This document shows positions 22,347-33,990 of a stretch of DNA of 64,000 nt, in pieces. The DNA lies in the NCBI GenBank assembly GCA_023053545.1, contig JAKZAN010000171.1, positions 1 through 64,000 of the forward strand, read 5' to 3'. Within the stretch, counting starts at the first letter, position 1. Each line of letters begins with the position of its first letter. The stretch is from Lepidurus packardi. Lineage: Eukaryota; Arthropoda; Branchiopoda; Notostraca; Triopsidae. Below the pieces are notes generated by a model. The model worked only from the letters and a program-made list of their open reading frames with translations, was not told where the DNA came from and did not search any database. Made by a program: the position numbers and the translations under genes.

Positions 22347-25063
22347 CTGGTATCCTTGCTTCGACTCGCGCCTTCATCCTTAATCAGACTGTCACCCTCA
22401 AAACTGACATCCTCTCCATCGACTCAGTCTTCGATGATTCGCATTCTATTCACCTCCTCTCACGATTTCGCCAAATAGTTACTCCTCCCCCAATGCGAAG
22501 TTGGCAAGGCCATCACGCTTGACCCTTCGACCCATGCATATAGCTACTCCCACTCCTCCTACTCCTACTATTACAAGTCTCCAAATGCTTCTAATGAGGT
22601 TACAGCTTAGCCAGGGTCTCCAATTCTAGCCAAACTAAATACTGCCTTCCCGATTACCCAACTTCTTCTGGATTCTTCTCGATCCATTATTTATGCTTTC
22701 GCGTCAGACCCCCCAAACCACTCCCTACTAACCATATGGCATGCTCTATGTTTTTTGACTCCAAGAAATATACCTAAATCGCAGCAATCGACCTAACCAA
22801 CTATACCTCCACACACAAATTTGTCATGGATATTTCTGATAAGTGGGAATCTCTAGACCTCAACGAGGATGGTACTCTTTTGGTGTTGATTCAGGGAGGC
22901 TACAACATTTTCCTCCTTGATACCCTTACTCTCAAAATTATCCAGCATGATACCCTAAAAAACCCTACAAGCACAGCACGTTTCTCTCTCACTCTCAACA
23001 ATACGACATATGCAGCCTTGTGTGGAAGCAGTGAAGTATCGCTCTTTGGCAGGACTACAAGCGATGGACCCTTCGTTTCTAGAAGAAATCGCAGCATTAA
23101 AGCTGAAAACACGGCACTCGAATGTTCGATTTCTCCTGATCTCAACTTCTTCTATTCGTTAGAATATAACTCGAGTGATCAGACTATCAACCTGTACAAA
23201 CGTGAGATTGTGACGCTTCTGGAAGTGCAAGGCGGCTCAATCAGTTACCCTGCAAGTTCCAATGTGAATCTCAGTCGTCCGCACTACCATTCTCTTTCCA
23301 AAGATCAGTCGCAGTTGGCTCTCGTGACGGACTTGGGCATTAAGATCATCGATTTGATTAAGTTCACGGAGAAGGGATCGATTGACAAAGGTTTTTACGA
23401 ATTTCGGAAGCGCAATCTACTCGACGACAAATACCCAACTGGGAGTCATCGACAAAACCACCTCCAGTCTGAACATTTACGACTCGGTTACTTACAAACT
23501 TATGCTCAATTACCTGCTTCCTTAGTTCTTTGTCCAAGTGTTGATCGATGACTCCACGGGTGTTCTGTACATCAGCACCCCTAGCTATGTAACAGCCCAA
23601 AAGATATAGGATGAACACCCAAATAAGTACGCCATCAACGAACTCTCGGATATCAAGAGTATCGCTACCATGAAGCAAGGGGGCCTGGATGCTGGTCGCT
23701 GGCTCAACTTCTGATCCATCGACGAATGACGTCGGAGGCGCAATAGTTTTCAGAGACGTCGCCTTCAACGAAACGAGAAATGTTCTTACGTTAGAAAAAA
23801 TACCTCTGAAGGTGGTTGTTTTCCAGCATGGAGAAGATGATAGCTGTGGAACTCAACTCATAGATCAGAGTCATAAACATCGAAGATATGTCGACAGTTG
23901 CCTCTCTTGCAATCAATGCCATGTCTTCAAAGATCCTATTTGCGAATCAAGACCAAAAGCTAATCTACTCAATCTAGGGTTCGGAGCAGATCCAAATCTT
24001 CAGCATTAAAGATCAGCAATCTGTCGGCATCATTCAATATCCACACATCAAAGATTTTACCTCATCTTTGAACTCAGATATAGTTGTAGCCATAAATAGA
24101 AGCCTGATTGCCATCTTCAATGCTACCACTCGCCAAGCTGTCCAGTATCTCGACTGCCAGGACAGGTACGACGAAATGTCACTTGTTGCATATTCTGATA
24201 GCCTGCCTGCTGTTTTCAGTTGGAACAGCGCAGAGTAAACCCTCACTACGTGGAGAGACTTCGACTGTCCTGAAGGTGAGTTCAATAAGAATGGGCTCTG
24301 TACTTGCAACTATGGTAGCCATCGAAGTCAGGCCAAAACTTGCGTTTGCGATGACTTTAGGCAACTTGTGGGTGGTAAATGCATCTGCGATATTCACAGA
24401 GTCGATAAAAATGGTACATGTGTGTGCTCGACAGGGCGAACCTTCAACGGAACGGATTGTGTCTGCGATGCTAATCGTTATTTGGATCCGACAAAAGATG
24501 CTTGTATGTGCAAAGAGACCTGGGTTGAAGTCTCAGGTCAGTGCGTCTGTGGAAGTGGAAGGGTGTTCCGAAACGGCAGTTGCGTTTGCGAAGATGGTCA
24601 ATAGTAGTTAGCGGGATAATGTGTCTGCAAAACCAATCGGACCCTCTTGAATGGACACTGTCTATGTTCATACGGACGATCAGAGATCGCAGGCGATTGT
24701 CTGTGCAGTGCAAACAGAATGGATGTGAATGGATCTTGCGACTGCGTGGACGGTCGGATTGATGATAAGACGGGAGGGTGTGTATGCAGTACACAACAAG
24801 TGTTCAGGGATGGGAAATGCGTGTGCCAATACGGCTACTTCCTGAACCAAAACCAATGTGAAAAGTGCAGTTCTCTCTGTTCGGAGTGTTCGGGAAGCTC
24901 TACGAGCTGCAGCAGTGTCAACCCGATGTTTGTGGCTGTGTGCATTGTGGGAGGCGCTCTGCTAATAATTGTGGCATGTATGGCATATTGCATGTGGAAA
25001 AAGAAGAAGAATGACAACAAAAAGACTGACTCGCTTATCGAATCCTACAGCGAAGATATCTGA
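22347..25063 (+). CDS. Type I membrane protein: beta-propeller-like ectodomain, EGF-like Cys repeats, TM (5'-truncated, frameshifted)
   Basis: The coding frame emerges directly from the telomeric array ([16 protein letters not shown]...), with no start codon or signal peptide. Up to about 23830 the text is protein-like beta-strand repeats. It changes frame about five times, each time fixed by one base in a short homopolymer: C-run 22487-22491, T-run 22751-22756, GGG 23441-23443, G-run 23679-23683, CC 23823-23824. From about 23825 one clean frame runs to TGA 25061-25063. It contains propeller strands, then about eight Cys-rich EGF-like units with C-x-C spacing ([34 protein letters not shown]), a TM helix ([22 protein letters not shown]), a KKKK stop-transfer and a short acidic tail. 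It is a surface receptor-like protein; the ligand is unknown. Whether the shifts are real or sequencing errors cannot be told here. Confidence 0.75.
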
Positions 25064-25146
25064 AGGATCGAACGGGCTGCTATTTATTATTATGTAAGCG
25101 ATTCATCGAAGTGAAGATTATGTCGTTTAAGAATTGGTATTATTCA

Positions 25147-28100
25147 TCAGAAACAGGCGTCGTAAAAGTAAGAATAATCACAAGGCTTTAGAGTATACTT
25201 GACGTAATCCTTTGTGATTGCTCGCAGGCCGCCCAAATTGTTGAGACTCTTTGTGTCCAACTTACCTGCTATTGAAAGCATTTAATTGATTTGATGGATT
25301 CGTGTCTCGAGCTTGTGGTGACAAGTGTTCAGCATTGTATCCATACTCATTGTAAAATAAGGGTCTCGTGTAGTTCATTCCATTTTGCAGCCTATTCGCC
25401 GGTTGCTGAAAGTTATTTGGCTTCTGTTGTTGCTCAAGGGATTGGGCTGCTGCGAAAGGCGATTGTATAGAAAACTGAACAGTTTGAGATGCTTGAGTTG
25501 GGGACACGATTGGATAATATTGCTTTACAGCAGCAGGCGAAAGTGGTCTGATGGAGTGGGAAGCATGTGTGGATCCAACTCTCTCTAGACCTTCGTATTT
25601 GATCAGCTGAGCACCTAGATGAAGTGGTTTTGTGTTGTTATTTTCTAGAGATGTGGTCCGGACCTTTTCTTCATGAAGTATGGGAGGAGGGAAACGTAGA
25701 TGAGTAATCGGGACGAACTTATGGTTATCTAGGGCCAGGTTTGAAGAATAAGCAACGGGATTGCCTATCAGTGCATGTGCGCTTGCAGCCCGTACCATCT
25801 GGGCAGGCTGGTTCATATGTATGTAGTTTTGTTGTAATTGTGCTGGATGCAAGAAAGGACCTTTGATGGGTTGTCCCACAAGTTGCCCAGTATTCATGGG
25901 GAAACTGCCGATCGGAGAAGTTGGTTGCTGAGGATGAGGATGAGCGATTTGTTGGTGAAGTGTAAGATTTGGGCGTTGGTATTGGTTGCTTTTCTAAGTA
26001 GGGAACAGTGAGTTCACAGGACTATGGCTCCTTGGATTCTCTGGGTTGTTTGACAAAGCACGTTGTTTGAGATAGCCATCTACATCGAATTTGGGTACCA
26101 CAGCTTTCTTATCATTGAAATTATGGAGAGGGTTCGACCTGAAGTTATTAGCATATGGCTATTTTCTAACCTCGTGGAAATACTCATTGCTGAACAATGA
26201 TTGTTCAGGTTTCGTTGTAGGTTGATGAGCGGGATTCTGCACATTTACGGGATTCTGCACATTAACGGGATTCTGCACATTAACGGGATTTTACAGTCTA
26301 ATGCTCTTCTTTTGCAGCGGCTCAGAATAGATGTGCGTCCCTTGCTTAACTAGGTTGGTTCGACTCGCCAATTCCTCCTGAATAGAGTGGTTGGAAGCAC
26401 TCGGTTGATAAATGTCATGCAGCTCTCCCGAATAAGTATTCATCTTGTTCATAACTCCATTGATACCCGTTCCAACTTCCCTTGAAATCTGTTTAGCCTG
26501 CTTTTATGCGTCCCCTACCTGGAGGAGGCTATACTTGGGTCGTGTAGGCTCTTACTTATGGGGCCTCCCTTCATAATTGCTGGCTGGACACTTATTTTAG
26601 GAGTGGCTGACAATCTCTTCGTCCAAGATTCGTTCGAACTTGCTAGGCTCAAACGTGAAGCGTTTCTCGAGTTCTGGTTTTCTGGTTTCTAATTGTGTTG
26701 GTATTTTTGGATCGTTGACAGTGGACTTCCATAACTAGCCCATGACAAAAGGTGATTTGGTGAGCTGGGCATTGATTTATTCGATCGTCTGGGACTGGTT
26801 TAGGCTTTTATTATGGTTGTTGGCGTGGATACTTGGCTAGCTCTTGACTTTTTCGAGGGTTTTGGGCGTAAAGAAATCACTGATTTTCGTGTAATCAACA
26901 ACTCGGCCAGCCTCGCGGAGTTTACTTTACTAAAAAAACCCAGTCTTTGTATTTCTATTATCTGCTGTAGGCGATGTTTGCTTCAAATCATTAGTCTTAT
27001 GTGCGTACTTAAAAGCACCTTTATTTAGGCCTGAAGTCGAGGGGTTGATCACTGCAGTCGACCTCCGTTCTTTGGTATCTCTGTCATTACTGATTTTTGT
27101 CAGGACACCATTCTTCAGAATAGGGTCCTCGAGATTCCTTTGATTACTTTCATGAATTGACTGCTTTTACTTTCCCTGGTTGATTTGAGATTCGTTCAGA
27201 CTTGTCGGACTAGCAAATACCATATTGCTGGTTTCGTACATGCCACTTTTGGTAAACGTGAGACTGTCTCGGGGTTGAGAGCAGGAATTCTTGGGACTGT
27301 CTGTTGTATATTTGGGCTGCTGGAATGACTCGATGTGGCTGTTCCTGGTGGGTGGCTTCTCGCTGGACAGCCTATGCATGCTGTCGTCAAGCCGTTCTGC
27401 TGCCAGCTGATTTATGATGGTGTTTCTGGTATTATCTTTCTGCGAGCTTTAAAGGTAGTTACTCTTATATTTATTTGCCATAGGGATATTATCCTGGGAG
27501 TTCAAAGATTCGAAAGGCTTAGTCATGAAATTGTTGGTAGGGCTGTGCGGATGGTCATTGTTTGATGCTAGAGCGGTTTGACTGGCTATAGAGCCTGGCT
27601 TCTTGTATCCATGCTCAGCCACCGCATTCAGTCTGTTTCTCAAACTGGTTCTTTCTGTCCTCATGTTGGTAGACTACGGAATGACTGGGCTGGCTGGCAA
27701 CCTATGGCCGTTTGAAACTCTGTCAGAACCGGGTTCGGTCCACACCGTTTTCTGGACGGCATCAGCCTAGGTGCTCTATTTTGAGAGAAGCTTGAGCCTG
27801 GAAACATCCTCCAGGTCATTTTGTTTTTTGTTCTGGTTACTGTATGTGGTTCCTTTTTTGAAAGCCTCATACCAGGGGGCATTCTGAGAATTTTAATTAT
27901 GCTCTGTTTCCTCTGCAGACTTGGGGTCGTTGAGGATGCGGCTAGATTTGCAATTCACACCGATTGCTGACGAACTGTCCTTTTCGACAGAGGAGGTGGA
28001 CTTATCTCTCATACGCATGCTTTCCTCGATCATGCCGAACGGGCTGATTCCGCGGGTCGGACTGGTGACGACGAGTGTGCTACTCCTGACAGAGGCGAGG

Positions 28101-29944
28101 GACTCCCTAGGCTGTACGTTGGAGGTCCTGAAGGATTCCTTGGAGAGTTCCATGTTCGAACTCCTGCGATTATTATAATTATTGGCTTGCGTATTATTGC
28201 TGCCGGACTGCTGCAAGTTATCATTACGATTCAAATTTATATCTTCCTACAAATTACTATTCTTGCTGACCTTGTTACTATTGTAGGCCCTGCTCATTGG
28301 GGCTGCTGTCCCATAGTAATCACTAAAGGCCGCAGAGGGAGGCACCGTGCCAGAGGGGCCACAACTCCCAATTTCGGGGGCTGCCCTCACACTATTATAG
28401 CTAGAAACTGATTTCTTTGATCTAAAGGGTTAGTAATTAGAGAAGCTGTCAAACACGCCAGGATTCAAATTGCTCATACCCGCCGTTCCCGGGGACTGCA
28501 TAAAGGAATGCGGCCTGAGCTAAGGTAACAAATGAAATGTAGGAGAACCCTGCAGCGACGTGGTGACCTGGAATTGTTCATGGAGAAGATCTGGAGAGCT
28601 GTGCTAAATCCTATTTTAAGTGAGCTTTTTTTTAAAAGGCTATTCGGTCGGGAAAGGTATTATGCTTTTTAACTCTGCGAAGTTATCAGTAGTCATGAAG
28701 AGAGGGTCTGATGGGAACCTCTCTGCCGAGGGGAATCCAGGAGTCGAGGGTTTCCTGAGATTGTCCTGGCAAGTCTCCCCTCTAGACAGAGTGTTGCAGC
28801 TGAGTACCTTGGGTAATATAGAATCGGTCGAAAATAAATTCTTTTTGCTCTACAATGTCGCTCTGCGCTTGGCCAGTTCTGACAATCTTGAATCGTTAAG
28901 CGACATAATCAAAGTGTCTTTGTTTAAGCCGCTACTCTTGTCTTCGCTGTTGGTGTTGATCAATGGCAGGATGCTTTTGAGCCCGAATTCAGGAGCAGAA
29001 GGAGCTTTGGGGACTTTATCGGCAGAGTATTCCTGCATTTTAGAGAAAGCGAACTTGAGACTTTGGATCATAAAGGTATTAAGGAAAGGAAGCAGGCTGA
29101 AAACAAGACTTTTGCCTTTGTTCATCAGGACAGTCGATGTGTTCAAATGGGATTCCAGGCTCGGTCGCATCGATGAGGTATCATGATACACTTGCTGACA
29201 GTCAGAAAGGGTTGGATCCTGGGATGGACGAGCCAATACTTCGGGGTTCGATTCTATGGCAGCAGGAAAAGGCACGAATGCCTGAGTATTTAGTTGAGGC
29301 ATCGTTTTTTGGTTCATTGGAGGGATGGGACCATCTTGCAATGCAGAATTTTGGCCGCGCCTAGTTTCCATTATGATTTTTTTAAGCTACTTGTAATATT
29401 TGTTCTTTTTCTCCACGAAAAGCGAATCGATTATCCGTAGCGCCAAATCATGACTCTATCGCACCTACTCAGAGGTTGTCCCGGCTAAATCAAGTCTAGA
29501 GTCTACAGCGAAACAGGGAAGAGTCATCTTTCTCGTCTATTTTAGTATCTCGAAATAGGGGCCGAGCCGGAGTCTGGCATAGGCTAAAGACAGCCATCTG
29601 AAAGCCTACACGTAGACGATGTGACGATTGTGAGAAGACCGAAGTGTGGAGTCCTCCTCCTAGCCAGCCTCTGTTCCTACCTACTCATCATTTTACTACT
29701 ATTAGTATTACTATTCTTCTTCATCTTGTTATCCTTCGTCTTATTCAAAGTCCTATCCTTATCCTTATCCTTATTTATAGTCTTATTCATAATCTTGCTC
29801 ATCCTCCTGGGCATCCCGATGTTCTTGACTCTGATGCTATTGCTAGTATCGCTGTGATGTGTATTTAGGGTATGACTGGTTGGTGTGGGAGGGTTGTGAT
29901 GGTGTGCGTATAGGGACAGTGCTGGAGTGAAGGTGAGAATGCAT
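25147..29944 (-). CDS. Very large low-complexity protein
   Basis: About 1,590 residues in essentially one frame from ATG 29944. Near the N-terminus is a Q/E/D-rich tract (about 29680-29840). It is followed by the only segment that looks globular (AFRWLSLAYARLRLGPYFEI ... HDLALRIIDSLFVEKKNKYY). The remaining 1,300 residues are Asn/Ser/Gln/Pro-rich and disordered with short charged patches; a hexapeptide NPVNVQ is repeated three times. The end is uncertain. Reading straight on gives TGA at 25178-25180. A 19-bp GTAAGT...GAG intron (25265-25247) instead gives a much more protein-like end (LNNLGGLRAITKDY, CDYSYFYDACF) and TGA at 25147-25149. Function unknown. Such proteins are often scaffolds of cytoplasmic condensates or cortex, but nothing here proves it. 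Confidence 0.75.
26231..26284 (-). repeat. Three 18-bp units encoding NPVNVQ
   Basis: Three consecutive 18-base units (26231-26248, 26249-26266, 26267-26284) differ by one base. They lie in frame within the large low-complexity gene and translate to NPVNVQ each, followed by a degenerate fourth copy (NPAHQ). A recent in-frame expansion. Confidence 0.9.
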
Positions 29945-30550
29945 AAATGGTTTGTATTGGGCGGGTAGGAGTAGATGTTGGGAAGATGTTAGATTTGATG
30001 GGTAGAATTGGGATACTGGAAAGGGCGGGGTCAGCTGGATTGAGGAGCAAAGATAGAATAGGGTTGATTTATTTATAATGCGTTGGAAATAAGGAGCTAT
30101 TTTTTAAAAGGACACTCTTTCGAGAGAATGCATAGCTGAAAGTCTGGTATCAGATATATCACTGGAGATCCTCGCAGGAGACAGACTGATCAATACCTAC
30201 AACCCTCATTCGGAACTCAGCCAAATTCCTCAATCCCATATTCGCAAGGGTTCAGACTGTTTTCACTGGCATCCACACCTCACTGCCTTCAGACATTAAA
30301 GCACACTCGCACCCTGTTTCAGTCCCAATTATCAAGATCTGTAGCCTAATACATCCACCCTAGCAATTTGATGGCCATGCAGAGCAAAGAGGCAGCCATT
30401 TAGAATAGGCCTGGACAAATCTGCAAATAGTGTCTGAACGAATAATAGAGTATATTCTACGGGTTTGGCACTGGTAGGTCTGACCAGCATATATAGGGTA
30501 GGACGCCCGAAATATATGATTAGGAACAATACAATACCCTAGCTACTGGC
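29945..30550. other. Divergent intergenic region, no gene seen
   Basis: 606 bases between two divergent genes, the longest clear gap in this half of the window. TATATAGGG-like sequence at about 30490 and 30720 and scattered A/T runs could be promoter elements. No coding frame with protein-like composition, tRNA or repeat was recognised. Confidence 0.5.
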
Positions 30551-31770
30551 ATGACCACAAATATATTCAGCAGCAGCGACTTTCCCGAACACCCCATCGG
30601 GGCTAGCGACGCCAATTTCTTCCCGCATGAAAAGGAGGACATCATGAAGAGCATCTACAGACCAGATAAGAAGAAGACTATCGAGACCATCGAGATCACT
30701 GAATAGTACCAAAAATACTATATACCCTTCTTCCCTTATCCACGCATACCCAACATAGCGAAGAAAAGGAAGGATACACACAGTACAGGATCCTCACCAG
30801 TTTGTCGGTTGGCCAGATAAACACCTACCGGCGCTACAGTGAGTTCGAAAAGCTTCACTTCTATCTCCACCTCATCCTCGTCCCTCACAAGCCTGCCTTG
30901 CAGCACTACATCATGCCTAAACTCCCTGAGAAGCATGCCCTTCAAGATCATCTTTTTGAGTATGACCAGGACAACCGCAAAGCCTTTTGGAACGAGCGAC
31001 GCGAAGACCTCGAAATTTATCTGAACATACTGATCGAGAACCCGAGAATCCGAGAGGACGAGGTCCTAAACGAGTTTCTATCCGACTGTCCTCTTGAAAA
31101 ACTCACCAAACAAATATAAGTTGCTAACATCATCATTCCCTCCTCAACTTCTTAAAAGGCACTAGCCGTGGTCAAAAATGCTTGGGGCACCGTCCTCAAG
31201 ACCTGGGAGAACTGGAACTCTTCAGGCCACTCGAAGCTTCCTATCCCACCATCCCTTACCTCCAAACTGGAGAAAATCAGACACATCAAACTGATCATGG
31301 AGGACTTATTGGCGAATGAAAAGCTCCGCGTGAAGACAGCCTACACGCTCAGTAAATAGATGGGAGAATTGTTTAGTGGGCCAGCTGAAAACAGTCTTTT
31401 AGCAACCTTCATCGGCAGAGTAGTGGGTAAGTCAGAACGAGTGGCAAATAACATGGGAACATTCGAACTGCGCAAGATCGAGAACAGTTTCCAAGATACA
31501 TTACGCGAACAGCTGCACAAGCTAGATAAGACGGCTGGCATGAAGAAGGAGATCAAGACACTGATCGCTCGGTGCGACGCAGTGCTTTATGGGCTCTGCG
31601 AGTTGAGTCAGAAGGCAGAATCTGGGGCGGGAGGCGATTCAAAAGAGGTGTTGTAGGCTGTATAGAGGTATGAAGGAAGTGTTGAGGTAGAGCAGATGCT
31701 GCGAAAGGGATAGAAACTGCTGGATGAGTATGGCAGCTACTACTCGACAATCAATAACCTCACTGCCTGA
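30551..31770 (+). CDS. Sorting nexin (PX domain plus BAR-like helices)
   Basis: A 375-residue protein in three exons; introns at 30706-30758 and 31120-31158. The PX domain spans residues about 45-170: YTQYRILTSL, INTYRRYSEFEKLHFYLHLILVP (with the RRYSEF phosphoinositide-binding Arg), LPEKHALQD, FWNERREDLEIYLNILIENPRI, EVLNEFLS. The C-terminal 200 residues are amphipathic helices (LEKIRHIKLIMEDLLANEKLRVKTAYTLSKQM, GTFELRKIENSFQDTLREQLHKL), consistent with a BAR domain. SNX-BAR proteins shape and sort endosomal tubules. Several TAG and one TAA codon are sense. Stop TGA 31768-31770. Confidence 0.92.
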
Positions 31771-31899
31771 GGACCCAGACCCTACTAATTTTACTTTCCT
31801 TATTTGTTGATCCCTGCCTGTTTCTATGCCTTAGGGCCAATTCTCTTTTATCTTTGGTTTCCATCATCTTATACTGATTTTATCCCAATACTCAGAGCT

Positions 31900-33819
31900 A
31901 TGAGAATCTATATCCATCTCGTGTGGTTCAACACTCTCAATAACCCTAAATATATCATCGCTGTCCCTCCTGCCGCCAAGACTGTCAAGGATGTCCTCGC
32001 CCACATTCGACACATCCTCAACGTCCCCAGGCACAACCACTTGCTCATCAAGCACAAATAATTCATCATTCCGGATCTCGAGTCCCGCGAAATACTCTAA
32101 GACAACGGCACCTACGACGTGCTGGTACTCAGTCTGGACAGCAATCCCCTGCTAAACATTCCCGCCAAACACCAAGCTATATCTAACAAAAAGATGCCAG
32201 CAACTACCAACAAATAGAAGCTAAAGAAAAGGTCTCAATCATCTTCTTCGTCTTCGTCATCTGAGTCATCTGCTTCGTCGTAGTTACCAAAAAGACAGAA
32301 AAAAGCAGTGAGCCCAAGCAGTAGCTAGTAGTCATCAGACTAAGATATGCTGAGAGATAGCCAGAGTGCCAGCATCAGTAGCGAAGGACATTACATCATC
32401 CCTCAAATTCCCGCCAAAAAGCAGAGTCCCGCGACTTTAAAAACCAACAAATCCTTATCTAATACAATAGTTTCCGCTGGTCCTCCAACCAGCAAAAAAG
32501 ATCTCAAGACGATCCCTGAAAAGCCCAAAGGTTCAATTAATATCCACGAACATTATCTCCAATAGCACTTTACGAAACCAAAGGTCCTAACGCCTGCTGT
32601 GGATGTCGCTATTGCTTTCCCAAGACCCCCTCAGAATAAGAGCACTCCTCTGTCTCTCCCTAAGAACAATATTTTTGGGTCCAAAACAACTGAAGTCAAG
32701 AAGACTCTCAATATTTCTGTGCCCCTCAAGCAACAGCCCCAGAAGTATGTGATATAGGATGAAGAGAGCCCAGACATTCCTCCAATCGAGATCAAGATAC
32801 CCAAGAGTATCCCTGCCTTTCCGACGACGGTGACGGTCATTCCGAAGACACAAACACGAAATGCTCTGCCAACATACATTCCTCCTTCAGTGCGAAAGAA
32901 TCAGTTGAAGCAGGAGAAGCTACACTCAAAGAATCAAGAAGCAAACTCACAGAAATAGACGTCATCGAATCATGTGAAGGACGCCTCTAAATAGACTGTT
33001 CATATCAACAGTGTAGCACATCGAGAGATCCAAGAGAATAAGCAGTCTGAAGAAACTGCCGAGACTCCTTCAACGACCTATATAGAAATCCCCGTGAAAC
33101 TGCTAGAACTCTACCGCAAAAACCACCAGAGCCAGTCCTTCCTCAAAGTAGGCCAGCAAATTCAATTCAAAATTACTGAACTTGACGAAGTCAAATTTGT
33201 GCCTATTGCTTCTGACTGGAAAACTGGTAGAATTGTAGAGATCAAAGGCGATGATATCACTCTCGCTATGCAGAATGGCGAGGACTTGACTCTCTACGAA
33301 TCTAACTTCTTGGCGCTAAGGCTCCCTCAAGCTTAATCATTAGACTAAGGCAGGAAGAAAGTACTAAATGACACATTAGTATCGGAAGCAACCTCACCCA
33401 AGCCACTCCCTAAAGATACGATATTGGATGTTAGTGGGGAAAATAATAAACGTGACGGTGTGGCTCCAAGCAGCCTGACCTCGAAGGCCCACGACGCGAG
33501 CAATAGTAATGATCTAAAAAGCGCAATCAGCACCCAGGTCAACTACTACTTCAGCGACAAAAACTACAATAAGGATAACTACTTACTGATGCACGCAAGC
33601 CAACACCCTGGCCACTGTAATACCTCTTCTCACCTTATTGTTGATTACTCCACAGATATAAAAACATCGGTCATCATGAACTGTCCCAAAATCAAGAAAC
33701 AGCTCAAGTAGGAATCCTAGCTGGTTGAAATCCTGCGATCGACTCCCACCGACACCACCAACTACGAACTGCACCCATCAGAACACAACCTCCTCAGGAA
33801 GAAAGGCCTAAGACTCTGA
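31900..33819 (+). CDS. Coilin-like protein fused to a C-terminal La motif
   Basis: 626 residues in two exons (intron 33617-33655). Residues 1-85 match the coilin N-terminal domain in pattern (KTVKDVLAHIRHILNVPRHNHLLIKHKQ, DNGTYDVLVLSLD). About 110-380 is basic, Ser-rich and disordered. About 399-480 is a Tudor-like coilin C-domain (VGQQIQFKITELDEVKFVP, SDWKTGRIVEIKGDDITLAMQNG). In human coilin the protein ends there. Here the frame continues through a TAA read as Gln into a La motif at about 535-620 (AISTQVNYYFSDKNYNKDNYLLMHASQ, then after the intron TSVIMNCPKIKKQL, QLVEILRSTPTDT, LRKK). No RRM follows. The coilin assignment is moderate for the N-domain, good for the Tudor part, and strong for the La motif. 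Stop TGA 33817-33819. Confidence 0.8.
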
Positions 33820-33990
33820 GTCTCCCCTATTTATGACTTAGCTGTATGTGGATAATTGCATCTTAGATATTAAACAGCCTACTTCAAATATCTATCATAC
33901 ATCTCGGATTCTTTGTCCTCTATATTGATTTATCATAATTCACCTCACCTAGTAATCTGCACCCGACTTACGACAATAGTATCCCACAGC

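Noticed and set aside
22010-22522. Open frames encoding long Gly-Trp, Gly-Leu and Gly-Val or Pro-Asn/Pro-Gln repeats
   Set aside because: These are translations of the GGGGTT telomeric array in its different frames, not genes.
30332-30529. Minus-strand 65-residue frame in the 606-base divergent gap
   Set aside because: No start context, no domain, and it lies entirely in a region expected to hold two promoters; likely chance.
31804-31899. Extension of the coilin-like gene to an upstream Met (hydrophobic N-terminus)
   Set aside because: The upstream 32 residues would look like a signal peptide, which does not suit a nuclear protein. The coilin N-domain pattern starts at the Met at 31900.
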